A program made the translations under genes and the position numbers. Positions 1 through 12,000 of a DNA stretch of 64,000 nt are shown here, piece by piece. Below the pieces are notes generated by a model, which had not been told where the DNA came from, did no database searches, and worked only from the letters and a program-made list of their open reading frames with translations. The number at the start of each line of letters is the position of its first letter. Position 1 is the first letter of the stretch. The stretch is from Lactuca virosa (Eukaryota; Streptophyta; Magnoliopsida; Asterales; Asteraceae), in contig CAKMRJ010005634.1 of NCBI GenBank assembly GCA_928212115.1, positions 178,472,234 to 178,536,233 on the forward strand. The letters run 5' to 3'.

Positions 1-184
1 GTTATTTGCTACATTAACAACAAGGTATGTAAACCTAAACCCCATTATGATTTTTGAATATATCCTAGGGTTTCTAGGGTTTTGTATTTGTTTTCTCAGT
101 TATAGTTTAATAGTGAAAACATAGATCCTGGGTTGCATGCGAACTTAAGGGTTTTAATTTATTTGTTTTGCATAAAACCTATCA
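1..184 (+). mobile_element. Copia LTR fragment, 3' end only
   Basis: This is the U5 end of a copia LTR cut by the window edge. It carries the AACATAGATCC...GGGTTGCATG block found near the 3' end of the other copia LTRs here, and an AAGGTATGT motif at 22-30 that those LTRs also carry. The end is set at ...ACCTATCA because the other copies end in ACCCAACA or CCCATCA. No PBS follows, so it is a 3' LTR or a solo LTR. It is clearly more diverged than the other copies. Confidence 0.6.
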
Positions 185-479
185 CAATCTCCACCTTGAA
201 GATCTCCATTACACAGCCATGGTAAAACCCTCGAAGATACAGCATACGATCATGGACTATCTCGACCACAAATAGGTGGTCAAGTTCTCCTTGGAAACAT
301 CAAATCTCCTACTGAATGCAAATGAAAGGAAGGAATGACTCATCCATAGTAAAAAATACTAACGATTCATAGAATTGACTATGAACGTACCTTAATACAT
401 ACATAACAATAAATACAAAATAGTAAGCAGCAGCAAGAATAAATAAATGAATAAATACCACTAAAAACATCTAGTATTG
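185..479. other. Unassigned non-coding stretch
   Basis: AT-rich sequence between the copia LTR end and a decayed gypsy gag. It lies where the gag-protease part of that minus-strand element should continue. I see no motif or open frame. Confidence 0.4.
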
Positions 480-1600
480 CTTTAGTGATCCTCATCTCTC
501 CCTAAACGACTGTTAGTGATCGTCAAAGTTGTAGGTGTAGGAGCCTGCTCTACGTTCTGCAGTGAGAAGAGGAAAATCAACACGAAGGTCAATCCACTTG
601 GTTGCAGTTTTAGCATAACTGCATAATTTTCATGCAACCCTTCTGAAAATTACCCCCCGGCCCTTTGCAACACTTATGGCACCCATTCCCTCGACATATT
701 CCATTATGTGCCTTCCTGTACTTTACAAACTTGTGGCCTCTCTATCCCCCAGAATGCAAATAGCGACTTATATTGTTGGCTGAAACTGTTAGTGTATGAA
801 CCTAAGTCTACCTACTCTTATCTCGAGACCTCCAACTCCAAATCTCTTGTTTTTGGGCTACCACTACATTCATCAAGTGTATGGCACCTTGCAATGCTAA
901 CAGACTCTAGAATTACCAGTCCTCAACCTGCCAGATTATCACGAAATATTTATCTTCTATGTACCGGATAATGAGTGGCAGAAAAACAACCCTCTCCCTA
1001 AACTTGCGGTGATCTTAGTCACCGACTTCGTGGTCTTAACTCGAGACCAAAGAACTCTAAAGCCTATGTTGCCACATCAATTGTAAAATGCCTACTTTTC
1101 ATGGAAATGGATACTATGAAATCCTCCCAAGTTCATATGCTCGATAACAATCGACCCAAGTGCCTAAAAAATCGAATCCAACCAATCTGTAGCTCCATCA
1201 TGCAGCAGGTTCACAACAAACCTGACCTTTTCTTCCTACAAAAAAAGGCTAATGATAAAATCTATATCCGTCAGGCAATCCAACGTATGCTGAGTATCGA
1301 CTCCTTCCTTCCAAAAAACAGGGGAGGCTAGCAAGCAAAAAGTTACGGTAAGTGATCTCTCAGGTCCTCTGTCGACCAACACCAGTGATAGACTGAGCAA
1401 ACGCATATCATGCATAAAACATAGAGATCATATCGTCCTTAATCCTCCTGAACATACTGGAAACTCCTACCGTATGATCCTAGGATCATCAGATGTAACC
1501 AAATTACAAATTTCCATATCGCTCGGACCTGATCCTTCCTGACCATTAGCGCCCATATGCGAACCCGATCCACTAATGCCTTGACGAATTGTCACTATAC
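480..1600 (-). pseudogene. Decayed Ty3/gypsy gag
   Basis: Reading the minus strand gives broken pieces of a gypsy Gag, the particle protein that binds and packages RNA. A degraded zinc-knuckle region (about 633-715) reads HNGICRGNGCHKC, the usual spacing of gypsy nucleocapsid knuckles, but the rest of the knuckle is spoiled. About 1050-1230 gives a capsid-like run (NLLHDGATDWLDS, then FHSIHFHEK) interrupted by a stop. About 1490-1570 looks like a Gly/Ser-rich N-terminus. Frames change repeatedly, so no product is possible. The orientation agrees with the PBS and LTR on its right. It is much more decayed than any other coding region in the window, so this is one of the oldest layers. Assignment rests on motif spacing alone. 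Confidence 0.5.
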
Positions 1601-2407
1601 TGAAAGAAATAAATGTTAACATGCTATAAAGAAATCCTATTGCTACCCAACACTATTTCCACTAATAGATTTCCCAGAAACCTTGTGACTCTTCCTAATC
1701 CACATATGTAGCATATGATTTAGGTAATATGGACTCATACTACATTCCACACCTATTCGTACTAATCCCAAATGACCACCACTAGTAGTCATATCACTCA
1801 TGTATGTGCCTATAAAAGAAGATACCACTAATGCTCCTAAGCTCTTCTAGGATTCCTCTCACCCTCGCTCCCGTACCACTAGAAGTCTCTATTAATGTCA
1901 ATAATCATCTTGTAAATGCAAGTCATACATAACCAGGGATTAGATAGACAAATGAATAAGTGATTCTACTTTAATCCCACAACCAAGCAATGAACATGAA
2001 GTAAATCTAAATCAAGCATTTTAAGGTTATTTAATACTAATTATGTGTAACTCTAAAACGTTTACTTAACAACTAGTTAACATTAGCATGAACTTCAAAT
2101 AGCACATGGAAAGCAAATGCTAAGGTAGGTAGGCGTCTTGGACATCAGGAAATTCTAACATGCAATTACCAAATATATCCTTAGCCTACATGAGAGTATG
2201 AATTTCTAAAAGTTTACATATCAACAAATATATAGCAAGTATGAATCTTTTGGGAATCACTTTCCTTTCTGAGCTACGGATGACTCTAAGCATCATATCT
2301 TTCCTCTTTTTCATAAAATTGTTTTTCTAAAATGATTGTAAATTCATTCAAACCCTAGTTTGAGTTTGGAATCACACTTATGTTCATCCAAATCTCTCAA
2401 ACCAAGG
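1601..2407 (-). other. Leader of the decayed gypsy element
   Basis: Non-coding AT-rich sequence between the gag relic and its PBS. The 61-codon open frame inside shows no recognisable motif. It has the length and position of a gypsy 5' untranslated leader. Confidence 0.4.
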
Positions 2408-2419
2408 ATTTGATATCAA
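2408..2419 (-). promoter_or_regulatory. Degenerate primer-binding site (gypsy)
   Basis: On the minus strand this reads TTGATATCAAATC, a decayed form of TGGTATCAGAGC, and it lies two bases inside the LTR boundary at 2422. The spacing matches the PBS sites of Gypsy-A and Gypsy-B, so this end is the 5' LTR side of a minus-strand element. Confidence 0.55.
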
Positions 2420-2421
2420 CT

Positions 2422-2719
2422 TGTAACATCCCAAATTTCAAACCAAATTTATCTCTTTAAAAATAAAGTGTAAAACAACTAAAACCATTTTCATAAACCG
2501 ACGTATCAAATTCTTTCAAAATCAAAAACTCATCTTATAATCAGTATTAAAATCAAAAAACATCGGAATTCAAAAACATAGATCATCATTAGCGTATGTG
2601 GTACAATCAAGTGGGGCCCTTCCCACGATCAATGGAACTACCTAAAAACAATGTAATCCTCGATTATAAGAATAAATATTACTGAGTCCCTAAAATAACA
2701 CATAGAACTATATATATAC
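2422..2719 (-). mobile_element. Gypsy LTR, 3'-terminal part
   Basis: The LTR ends, on the minus strand, in ...GGGATGTTACA next to the degenerate PBS. It is interrupted at 2719 by Copia-1 and resumes at 14289. The 5 bases TATAC at 2715-2719 are the left target-site duplication of Copia-1. Confidence 0.6.
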
Positions 2720-3497
2720 TGTTGGATATAGTGTCTAAGTCCATAACTATATTTGGTATGTACTTGACCCGATCCGGCATGGTCCATTTGGGTTGCATGG
2801 CATTGCAATACTTGGATAGACCAAAATGAGAGAAAGGACACTTAAGGTCTGTTAATATATTATAAGTACTAATATATTAATAATATTATTTAATTAGTAT
2901 TGGTCAAAGAATTAATCTGAATTATTAAGTGATCAAAATGAGACTAATTAAATATATGGGGTTGATTGTGTAAATAATCTATTCTTGTATGGTGGGATAA
3001 TGATCCATGGTTTGTATGGATTGGGTTAAAACCCATAAGGTGCTCCATGGATAGTCCATGGAGGTTACAAACCCATGGATCATGGAATATGGAAAGCCAT
3101 GACAATTAGGGTTTACATGGTGTAACCCTACTTGTGCCACAACTATATAAAGAACCCAATGCAAGCAAAATCGAACTACTACAAGCAAGAAGAGAGGGCT
3201 AGCCGATTTTTGAGTATAGTGAACTTCTCTCAAGGTTATTCCAAGTATTGTCGTGTTGTGTGAAGCATTTGAGGCATTACATTTGAGGTGCTAGGCTCAC
3301 AAAGTCATCAAGGAATCCAAGCTACTAAAACGTATGTTATTCTACTTGAGTTTTGTATTACAAGTTCCCCATAACATGCTAGTTAGGAAGTAAACCTTGG
3401 AAAATCAAATTTTCATGTATTTTAGAGAAAACATAGATCCAAGGTTTCTAGGGTTGCATGTACACCATAGGAGTGTTAGAATGCTCAGAACCTAACA
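2720..3497 (+). repeat. Copia-1 5' LTR
   Basis: Begins TGTTGGATATAG and ends ...CCTAACA. A TATA box (TATATAA, 3144-3150) is the likely Pol II promoter. The U3 block GACCCGATCCGGCATGG is shared with the solo LTR at 9971 and with Copia-3. Several CCATGG palindromes cluster at 3045-3085. The splice-donor-like site is damaged here (AACGTATGTT at 3330) but intact in the 3' LTR. Confidence 0.93.
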
Positions 3498-3498
3498 A

Positions 3499-3511
3499 TG
3501 GTATCAGAGCC
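3499..3511 (+). promoter_or_regulatory. Copia-1 primer-binding site
   Basis: TGGTATCAGAGCC one base after the 5' LTR. It is complementary to the 3' end of initiator-Met tRNA, the usual primer for minus-strand synthesis in plant copia elements. Confidence 0.9.
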
Positions 3512-5008
3512 TAGGCTTGTTTTCTTATACTTGATGCAAACTTGTTGAAAAAGCTCAAAAACTGCTTTCTGCACCATGAACTCGCCGAGTCCATGGGGGA
3601 CTCGACGAGTCTATATGGAAATTCATCCTACTCGTCGAGTAGGTTCTTGCACCCGACGAGTAGGAGCCCCTGAATGCAGTTTTTCAAGTTTTGCTGCTGG
3701 AAATGGACTAGAAACATTACCCTAAACTGTTTTGGTGCTTTAAAACTTGTTTTAGATGGTGTAATGCTTATTCTAATCCATTTACAATGGATAATATCAT
3801 AATTCCATGTTTTATATGTGTTAATATGATTCTTGAAATTTTGATATGAATGTTCATGTTCTTATGAGTTTTAGAAGATCATAGGAATTATGTCTAACTT
3901 GCTTGTAAGTATGATTCTTGATCTTAATGGCTAATGATGGAATCCATAACTTGTCCTCAAGTTATTGATAACCAAAATTGACTTCTTTAAAAGTGTCATT
4001 AAAGAATAAGAGGTTACATAAAATGAAGAGTCTTCATTTTAATGGACCATTAAACTCATAAGTTATGAAATGAAAAATCTTGAATAGTTTCAATACTTGC
4101 CCTCAAGTTTTGGAATTTGTAAAGTCTTACACCCTAATACTTTAATTTCCAAATTGAACCTTAGAATTTTAAAAACTTTAAAATTCAACCCTTATACTAT
4201 TATTATATTAAAAGTTTAAATATATAGATATGTATAAGAATAAGTCAGTCTTACCGTTAGTAGGCCTCATTCACGAAGCCGGTCTATAAGGGGAGTATAA
4301 GGTTGTTGCCTATGAAATGGCAGCTTAATGGGTGTCCACTCTCACCCACCGCTTCCTTGACTGGTGGATGGTCGTTAGCCGAACAGGTAGGACAAGGACT
4401 TTAAATCCTCATTAAAAGTATAATGAAATTATAAAGTAACTAAACCTTTATTAATCCGCAATCTTAGTTACTTTAGGAAAATGTGAAATAGGTGCTACCC
4501 ATTAAATTACACTTTGTACCTTACCAAGTCGTTAGTGGAGCGCGTGTGGTTAACCGGAACACTAACAAGGCCTAGTAAGAGTGGAAAACGGTAACTTAAT
4601 TTTATCATAGATCAGTGAGCGCGTGTGGTTAACCAAAACATCGATTAGGTGATAAAAGTTAAGGGTACCAAGTCAATTTGCATGGTTATTCACATCTTGT
4701 TTGTGATCCTCGGCATCCCAGTCACAAACTTGAGAGGGCACAATAAAGATTCAAACATGCCATTGAAAGTTCAATGTATCTCAAAAAGATCTAGGAATTT
4801 CAAATCCAATAAAACTTAATAATCTATTTCGTTTTAGTGGTGGAAATTTGTTAATCGTCATTTACCTACCTTCAAATATTTTATAGTTTGGATTACGGCA
4901 TCCCTCTTCCAACTATAAATAGTTTGTTGGGTCCTAGCCTTAATACTTCCTTTGGGTGACTTATTAAGGACTCTTTATCTAATAAAACTTGTCTTTCTTT
5001 CTTTTTAG
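3512..5008 (+). other. Copia-1 structured leader
   Basis: About 1.5 kb of non-coding sequence between PBS and gag. It contains four near-palindromic ACTCGNCGAGT motifs (3580-3661), two ACTTG-loop-CAAGT hairpins (3946-3965 and about 4092-4111), a block at about 4245-4400 kept in Copia-2 and Copia-3, two GTGTGGTTAACC hairpins (about 4544-4563 and 4622-4640), a GGCATCCCAGTCAC motif (about 4714) and a GATTACGGCATCCC motif (about 4892). It ends in a pyrimidine tract and AG directly before the gag ATG. Blocks kept across three elements suggest RNA functions such as packaging or dimerisation. That is inference. Confidence 0.75.
3946..3965 (+). promoter_or_regulatory. RNA hairpin ATAACTTG / TCCT / CAAGTTAT
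   Basis: A perfect 8-bp stem with loop TCCT. The same loop and inner stem recur in the leaders of Copia-2 and Copia-3 with different but still paired outer bases. Confidence 0.55.
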
Positions 5009-8000
5009 ATGTCTTCTAACACTGCTACTGGCTCAAACCCTATAGGCTCCTTTTCCCTAATGAACTTGTATGGGAAAGTCACTTTTGATGGTTCCAATTT
5101 CAATGAATGGATTAGGAAAATCGTAATGATTACTCGCTATGAGGTCAAAGAGTATGTCCTCGATAAGGAGCTAAGGGTTATCGATGAGTCTACCACTATT
5201 CCTGAGGAGATTACTGAGTACACTACCCATGAGAAAGATGCCACTAAGGTGTCTTGCATCATGTTGGCCACAATGACAGCAGACCTCCAGAAATCCTATG
5301 AAGATTTCTACCCTTTTGAGATGCACCAGAATCTGATGGACATGTACCATCAGAGTGCTCGTCAGGAGACGTATGAAATCATTTCCTCCATGATAACAAC
5401 TAGGATGAAAGAGGGAGAATCCCTCACCGGTCACTTGCAGAAAATGCAAAGGTTCGTGGGCTGGTTATTGATGCTTAATGTGGACTTTCCTGAGGACATG
5501 GCGATTGACATCATTCTCCATTCCTTACCTCCAAGTTATGATCAGTTTCGTATGACTTATCATATGAACAAGAAGGAAGTCACACCGAGTAAGCTTCAAG
5601 GACTTCTAAGGACCGCTGAAAGTGGTCTTAAAAGTACATCAGCTGTTACTTCTACTCCTACTATTGCTCCTGTCTTGGAAATTGGGCAGGGAAAGAGGAA
5701 GAAGAGGAAGACCCCTTCAAGGGGTACCAAGGGAAAGTCTCTTGATGGCTCATCTTCAAGTGAAACCAAGATAGGTTCCACTCCTCCTTCTTCAAACCCA
5801 AAGGAAGCGCAATGCTTCTACTACCAGGAAAGGGGGCACTGGAAGCGAAGCTGCCCTAAATACTTGTAGGATGTAAAGGATGGGAAAGTTAAACCCACCC
5901 ATGCAGGTATTTACACTATATTGTCTAATAACTCATTGCATACTAATTCTTGGGGTGCTTGATACAGGTTGTGGTATTCACATTTGTACTGACTTGCAGG
6001 GCATAAGAAGAAGTGAGAAAGTGGAGCACGGGAAGATAAACTTAATCATGGGGAATAGGAAAGCATCACCTGTTACCAATATAGGAGTTTATTCTTTATT
6101 GCTTAATAATGGGATAATGTTAGATTTGAATAAATGTTGTTACTCGTCTGAAATGGCGAGAAATATTATTTCCTTTCATGGCTTGTAGAAACAAGGGTTT
6201 TCCTTTTCATTTGATAATGATAATGGTGCTATTAATGTTTATTACAATGATGTATTTTACTTTAAAGCATTACCTTGTGATGGTGTATATGAAGCTGTAG
6301 ATGTTGTAGATAATCTAGGGAATAATGTGTTGTGTATTGATTCTTCAAATAGTTTAGACAAAGCATACTTGTGGCATTGTCGTCTTGGACATGTTAACAA
6401 GAAGCGCATGGGCCAACTCCAAAAGGCTGGAGTTTTGGAATCATTTGACCTAAAGTTGGATGATAGTTGCGAGTCTTGTTTACTTGGAAAAATGACAAAG
6501 TCACCATTCACTGGTTCTTGTGAAAGGGGCGAAGGTTTGTTGGACCTCATACACACTGATGTGTGTGGACCCTTCAAAACCGTCACAAGGGATGCTACTC
6601 GCTATTATGTGACTTTTAGTGATGATTATAGTAGATATGGATTTATCTACTTAATCAAGCATAAGTCAGAAACCTTTGAAAAATTCAAAGAGTTTAAGAA
6701 GGAAGTGGAGAATCAACTGGGAAGGAACATCAAGATACTCCGATCCGATCGGGGAGGAGAGTATCTTAGTATCGAGTTCCTCGACTATCTTAAGGAATGT
6801 GGGATTGTTTCACAATTGACACCTCCTAGGACACCACAGCTGAATGTTCTGGCTGAGAGGCACAATCGAACCTTGTTTGATATGGTTCGTTCCATGATGA
6901 TTCGATCTTCGTTACCAATCTCATTCTAGGGGTATGCCTTAAAAACTGCCGCCCATATCCTTAATCTAGTCCCTACCAAAAAGGTTGCCAAAACACCTTA
7001 TGAGATGTGGACTGGGAAAGTTCCTAATTTGGATCACATCAAGATTTGGGGTTGTGAGGCTTTAGTGAGACGTGAGTCCCATGATAAGCTCGAACCTCGA
7101 AGTCAAAGGTGTATTTTCATCGGCTACCCACAGAGATCCTTTGGTTACCTCTTCCACAGACCCAATGATAATGTGGTCTTTGTAGCAAGGAGAGGAGTCT
7201 TTCGTGAGAGAGAGTTCATAAGCCAAGGAAACAGTGGGAGGCAAATTGACCTTGAAGAAATTCAAGAGTCAAGTGGTGAAGGAACCTCAAACCCTAGTAA
7301 TCAACCTGAGGAGGAAACTCCTGTTGATCCGACTGACGAGCTAATACCTCTGAGGCGTTCCACAAGAGTTAGGAATGCACATGAGAATTACTATGGTTTC
7401 CATATTACTACAGAAGGTGATGCACTTATCAGTGATAGTACACTGGTAAGTCTGGATGAACCTAACAGCTACACGGAAGCCATGGCAGGCCCTGAGGCTG
7501 CTAAATGGAAAGAGGCTATGGACAGCGAGATACAGTCCATGTATGATAATCAAGTTTGGAACATGGTTGACAATGTACCAGGTCGTAAGACAGTCGGGTG
7601 CAAATGGATATTCAAAAAGAAGACCGACATGGATGGTAATGTACACACTTATAAGGCGCGGCTGGTTGCAAAGGGCTATTCTCAAACTCCAGGAGTTGAT
7701 TATGATGAGACCTTTTCACCAGTAGCAATGATTAAGTCTATTAGGGTTATGTTATCCACTGCTGCATTTCATGACTATGAAATATGGCAAATGGATGTCA
7801 AAACTGCTTTTCTTAATGGAAAGTTGGCTGAGGATGTTTACATGAGTCAGGTAGAGGGTTTTGTCACTACAGAGTACCCTAATAGAGTGTTTAAGCTTGA
7901 GAAATCCATCTATGGATTGAAACAAGCACCTCGCAGATGGAATCTTTGTTTCGATGAGAAAGTCAAAGAGTTTGGCTTTTCGAGGAATGAGGATGAGTCC

Positions 8001-9041
8001 TGTGTATATGTTAGGGCTAGTGGGAGTATAGTTAGATTTTTGGTGTTGTATGTGGATGACATACTACTCATAGGAAATGACATCCCAACCTTACAGGAGG
8101 TTAAGTCCTGGCTTGGGAAGTGTTTCGCTATGAAGGACCTTAGGGAAGCTGCCTATATCCTAGGGATAAAGATATTGAGATACAAGAGTAAGAGACTAAT
8201 TGGACTTAGTCAGAGCACTTACTTCGATAAGGTACTGAAGAGGTTCAGTATGCAGGATTCCAAGAAAGGGGAATTACCGATTCAGAGTAACGCCAAATTG
8301 AGCAAGACTCAGAGTCCGAGTACAGAGGCTGAGATAGCTAAGATGAGTCATGTACCATATGCTTCCGTTGTGGGCTCCATCATGTATGCTATGACTTGTA
8401 CTCGCCCTGATGTGGCCTTTTCTTTGAACATGGTCAGTAGATATCAAGGGAACCCTGGAAAGGCTCACTGGACTACGGTAAAGAACATAATCAAGTATAT
8501 GCGAAGGACTAAGGACTGCCTCTTTACTCTTGGTGGCAGTGATGACTTGAGAGTGGTAGGGTATAGCGATGCTAGCTTTCAGACTGATAGGTATAATTTC
8601 CACTCGCAGTCAGGTTGGGTATTTATCCTGAATGGAGGATCAATTACTTGGAAAAGTTCCAAGCAGGAGACGATAGCTGATTCAACTTGCGAATGAAAGT
8701 ATATAGCAGTAAGTGAGGCAGCAAAGGACGCGATATGGCTAAAGAACTTCATTCGAGACCTTGGAGTTGTACCAGCTATAAAAGAGCCAATGGAAATTTT
8801 CTGTGACAACGATAGTGCGGTTGCCTTAGCTAAGGAACCAAGGGATCACGGGAGATCTAGACACATTGACAGAAAATAGCATTTCATTAGACATCGAATA
8901 GAAGAAGGACTCCTCTTGGCAAAGAGGGTATCATCAGATGAGAACCCAGCAGATCCCCTCACGAAGGGACTGAGTAGGGTTAAGCATTTACAGCATGCAA
9001 GGCGCATCGGGCTGAAGGATGATATTAGTTTCAATAATTAG
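5009..9041 (+). pseudogene. Copia-1 gag-pol polyprotein, broken
   Basis: Copia order: Gag, protease, integrase, RT, RNase H. Gag runs from ATG 5009, which follows a pyrimidine tract and AG. Its zinc knuckle (5813-5854) has lost the second Cys (CFYYQERGHWKRSC), and a stop lies at 5867. A 1-bp insertion near 5954 moves the frame just before protease DTG (5961-5969). Then come the integrase zinc finger (HCRLGH...CESC, about 6370-6480), the integrase core (HTD, SDRGGEY and AERHNRT hold the D, D, E; about 6540-6920), the RT with YVDD at 8049-8060, and RNase H (YSDASF, about 8560). In-frame stops at 6186, 6927 (Trp to TAG), 8694 and 8877 break the pol frame. Copia-2 shows the likely original codons. 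The natural stop is 9039-9041. Not functional. Confidence 0.93.
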
Positions 9042-9045
9042 ATAG

Positions 9046-12000
9046 TGTGACAACCCGAAATTTCCATTTGCATAATTTCTACAGTCAAACACTTCAAATA
9101 TTAGTCAAAAACATTTCAATACATTTTTGGCCGGATTTGAGTCCGTTTGGGTGTTTTTATTTTAAATTCGTCAAACGAATAAATAAAAGGAAGTATCGTT
9201 ATGAGTGATGTGTAACAAACAAATCAAACAACACCTTAGCAAGGTGTTTATGGCCAAACAAGAGGTGTTTGGGCCGTAAACACCATATTCCCAAAAACTC
9301 ATCCATATAGCATGAGCTTACACACCTTTTCCTCATTTTCCACTTCCCACCTCAAGAACACCAAGCTTTTTCTCTCAAGTATCATAAGATCATTTCTTCA
9401 AATCCGCCAAAATGTAAGTGTTTCCTTCCTAGATTCCTTCATACAACACTTAATCTAGTTTTTATACATCATTTCATCCATGGATTCTTGGTTTTTACTT
9501 AGATCTTCAAGTGTTCTTCAAAACACCAAGAACACACACTTGTGTTCTTGGGTCCTAAACACTCTTACAAGCTTCCTATAAGTAAGTATACCCTTCCTAT
9601 CTAGTTACTTGCTTAGTATACTTGTTAATCCTTTGGAAAATCATCAAAATCCCGAAGAACATATGTGTTTACGGTTTGGGGATCTCCCAAAACCGTAAAC
9701 ACCCCCAAATGGTGTTTTGATGCCCCTAACACCTTCTATGGCTTGAATAAGAGACTAGAACCTTGCATGCATGAACTAGAAACCACCAAAAACGAAATGG
9801 AAGAAGTGGTCATGAGTTTACGGCCGTAAACTCATGGGTTTACGACCGTAAAATCCCAAGGAGTGGTCCAAGGACCGTAAAATCCAAAAGTGTGCCATTT
9901 CGAGCCCTAACCACTTCCTAAGCCTTTGATTTGAACCTAGGGCATTTCTTTGTGAAGTATAAGACCTTAATGTTGGATAAGGTGTCTAAGTCCATAACTT
10001 ATTTGGTATATACTTGACCCGACCCGGCATGGTCCATTTGGGTTGCACTTCACCCAAACGATTTATGGATAATTTTATGAGAATTGTATACTTACGATTT
10101 ATTAATATATTATAAGTTATAATATATTAATATAAAGTCATGCTACTTAATTAGTTTTAATCTTGAATTAATTATGAATTGATTTAGTGATTAAAAGGAA
10201 GACTAATTAAATCATGGGCTATTATATTTATATGGTGTGGGCTAATGCTCATTTGTTAATGGGCTAAGCTTATATGGAAGTCCATGGATGATCCATGGAG
10301 CTTTTAACCCATGGATCCTTGGAATAGGAAAAGACATGGGTTATTAGGGTTTCACCCTAACCATGTACACTATATAAACAAGCTTATGTTGCATGAAAAA
10401 CACCTAAGAATGTGTGTGTAAGTGTGGTGGCGAAAATCAAGGGTTAGTATACTCTCTCATACATTTTCCAAGTTTGTGGTGATTTGTGATTTCCATTTGA
10501 GGCATTCACATTATTGGTGCTTGGCTCTCAAACTCCAAGGAATCAACAATCAACAAAAGGTATGTAATTCATCTAGTTCTTTTATGTTTAAAAGTACCCC
10601 ATGCCATGCTAGATAGGTTATAAACCTTGGAAAATAATATTTTGCGTGTATCTTAGACAAACATAGATCCAAGGTTTAATAGGGTTGCATGTACACTTAG
10701 GAAGTGTTAGAATGCTCAAAACCCAACACTTAAAACACACCAATGCACCATTACCATGAGTTTACGGCCGTAAAATCATGGGGGAAATGGTCCATCAACC
10801 GTAAACACATGTAGGGTTACCATTTGAGGAGTAAACTCCAATGTGAGGCCATACTCTCCTTAGATGCAACCCTTAGCACTCCTAGCACTTGAATCAAAGT
10901 GTTTTCATGTATTAGAGTGCCTTTACTTACTTAATTAGTGATTAAATAACTAGTTAGATACATTTCTGTATCACCACATGTTACATAGGATCCGTGTGTG
11001 TGTTCAGGTCCTCACTTGTCACCTAGCATCCTACCCGGCACTTCCATCCAATCCACTCACTGCAGGTGAGTTCATACCCCTAAATCAACCTTTTAAATGA
11101 TTTGAAATGCTTTTATGGGGGGGGGGGGAATACAAGTTGAACTATTAGAGTTATTGTATCAATCACATGTGATTAATAACTAGAACAGACTACAAGATTT
11201 GCTACTGCTTTCAAATTACCATCAAACCTTGGATTTTCAAGTGTTTCAAACCTTTTATCAAACTCTTTTAATGCCAAAACTGTTTCAAACTCTTTTAAAC
11301 TTACTTTATTTTCAAACCCATATCTATACTAATATATTTATATAAGTAAGACTTGAAGGACTTAGGACTGATAGCTCACCTTATTTCCTGTTCCTCGTTT
11401 GGTTGTGGACTTAGGGTATTCGGTTATTTGTCCGACTGTCGTTGAATTCTTAGTTATATATCATATATATTTGTGTTAGATATAAAAGTCTTCACTTCAA
11501 TTCGATACCTTTGTGTAACAAAGGCATGCAACCAACATTACTATTTGACTATATAGGTATAGTTAAGGATTACAACTCATTACTACTATTACAATGACAC
11601 CTACCAGAGTCGGTACAGTTATGAGTCAATACATGCTAAATACTATACAAAGAGAATACTATATACTATACAAGAAGAACACTCTATACATTATACCAGA
11701 AAATACATTATACAATATACAAGAGAATATACTAAAACAGAATGTGACATACTACTTCTCGATACGACACTTCATTGTGCTATCAGCGTGTAACCAGAGT
11801 CACCTGGAGGGAGAGCGGGCATTATGTGTATAGATCTATACGGGAAAGACACTCCCACATCCCCACTGCTAGCTACAGTCCGAGCCGACTAGGCCCAGGG
11901 GTGACAAAATGTCACCATACTACGAGTGACCTGGAGGGTCATCAGTTATTCGATCGTCAATCAGCATGGTTACATACGAGTTCACATTCAACCTTTAATT

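Noticed and set aside
3499..3511. TGGTATCAGAGCC sites as tRNA gene fragments
   Set aside because: Each sits exactly at an LTR edge, so they are primer-binding sites. No tRNA fold or A/B boxes are present.
5171..5449. Antisense open frames opposite gag and pol (also 7341-7685, 8274-8603, 38278-38520 and others)
   Set aside because: Shadows of the real coding strand, with no independent motif.
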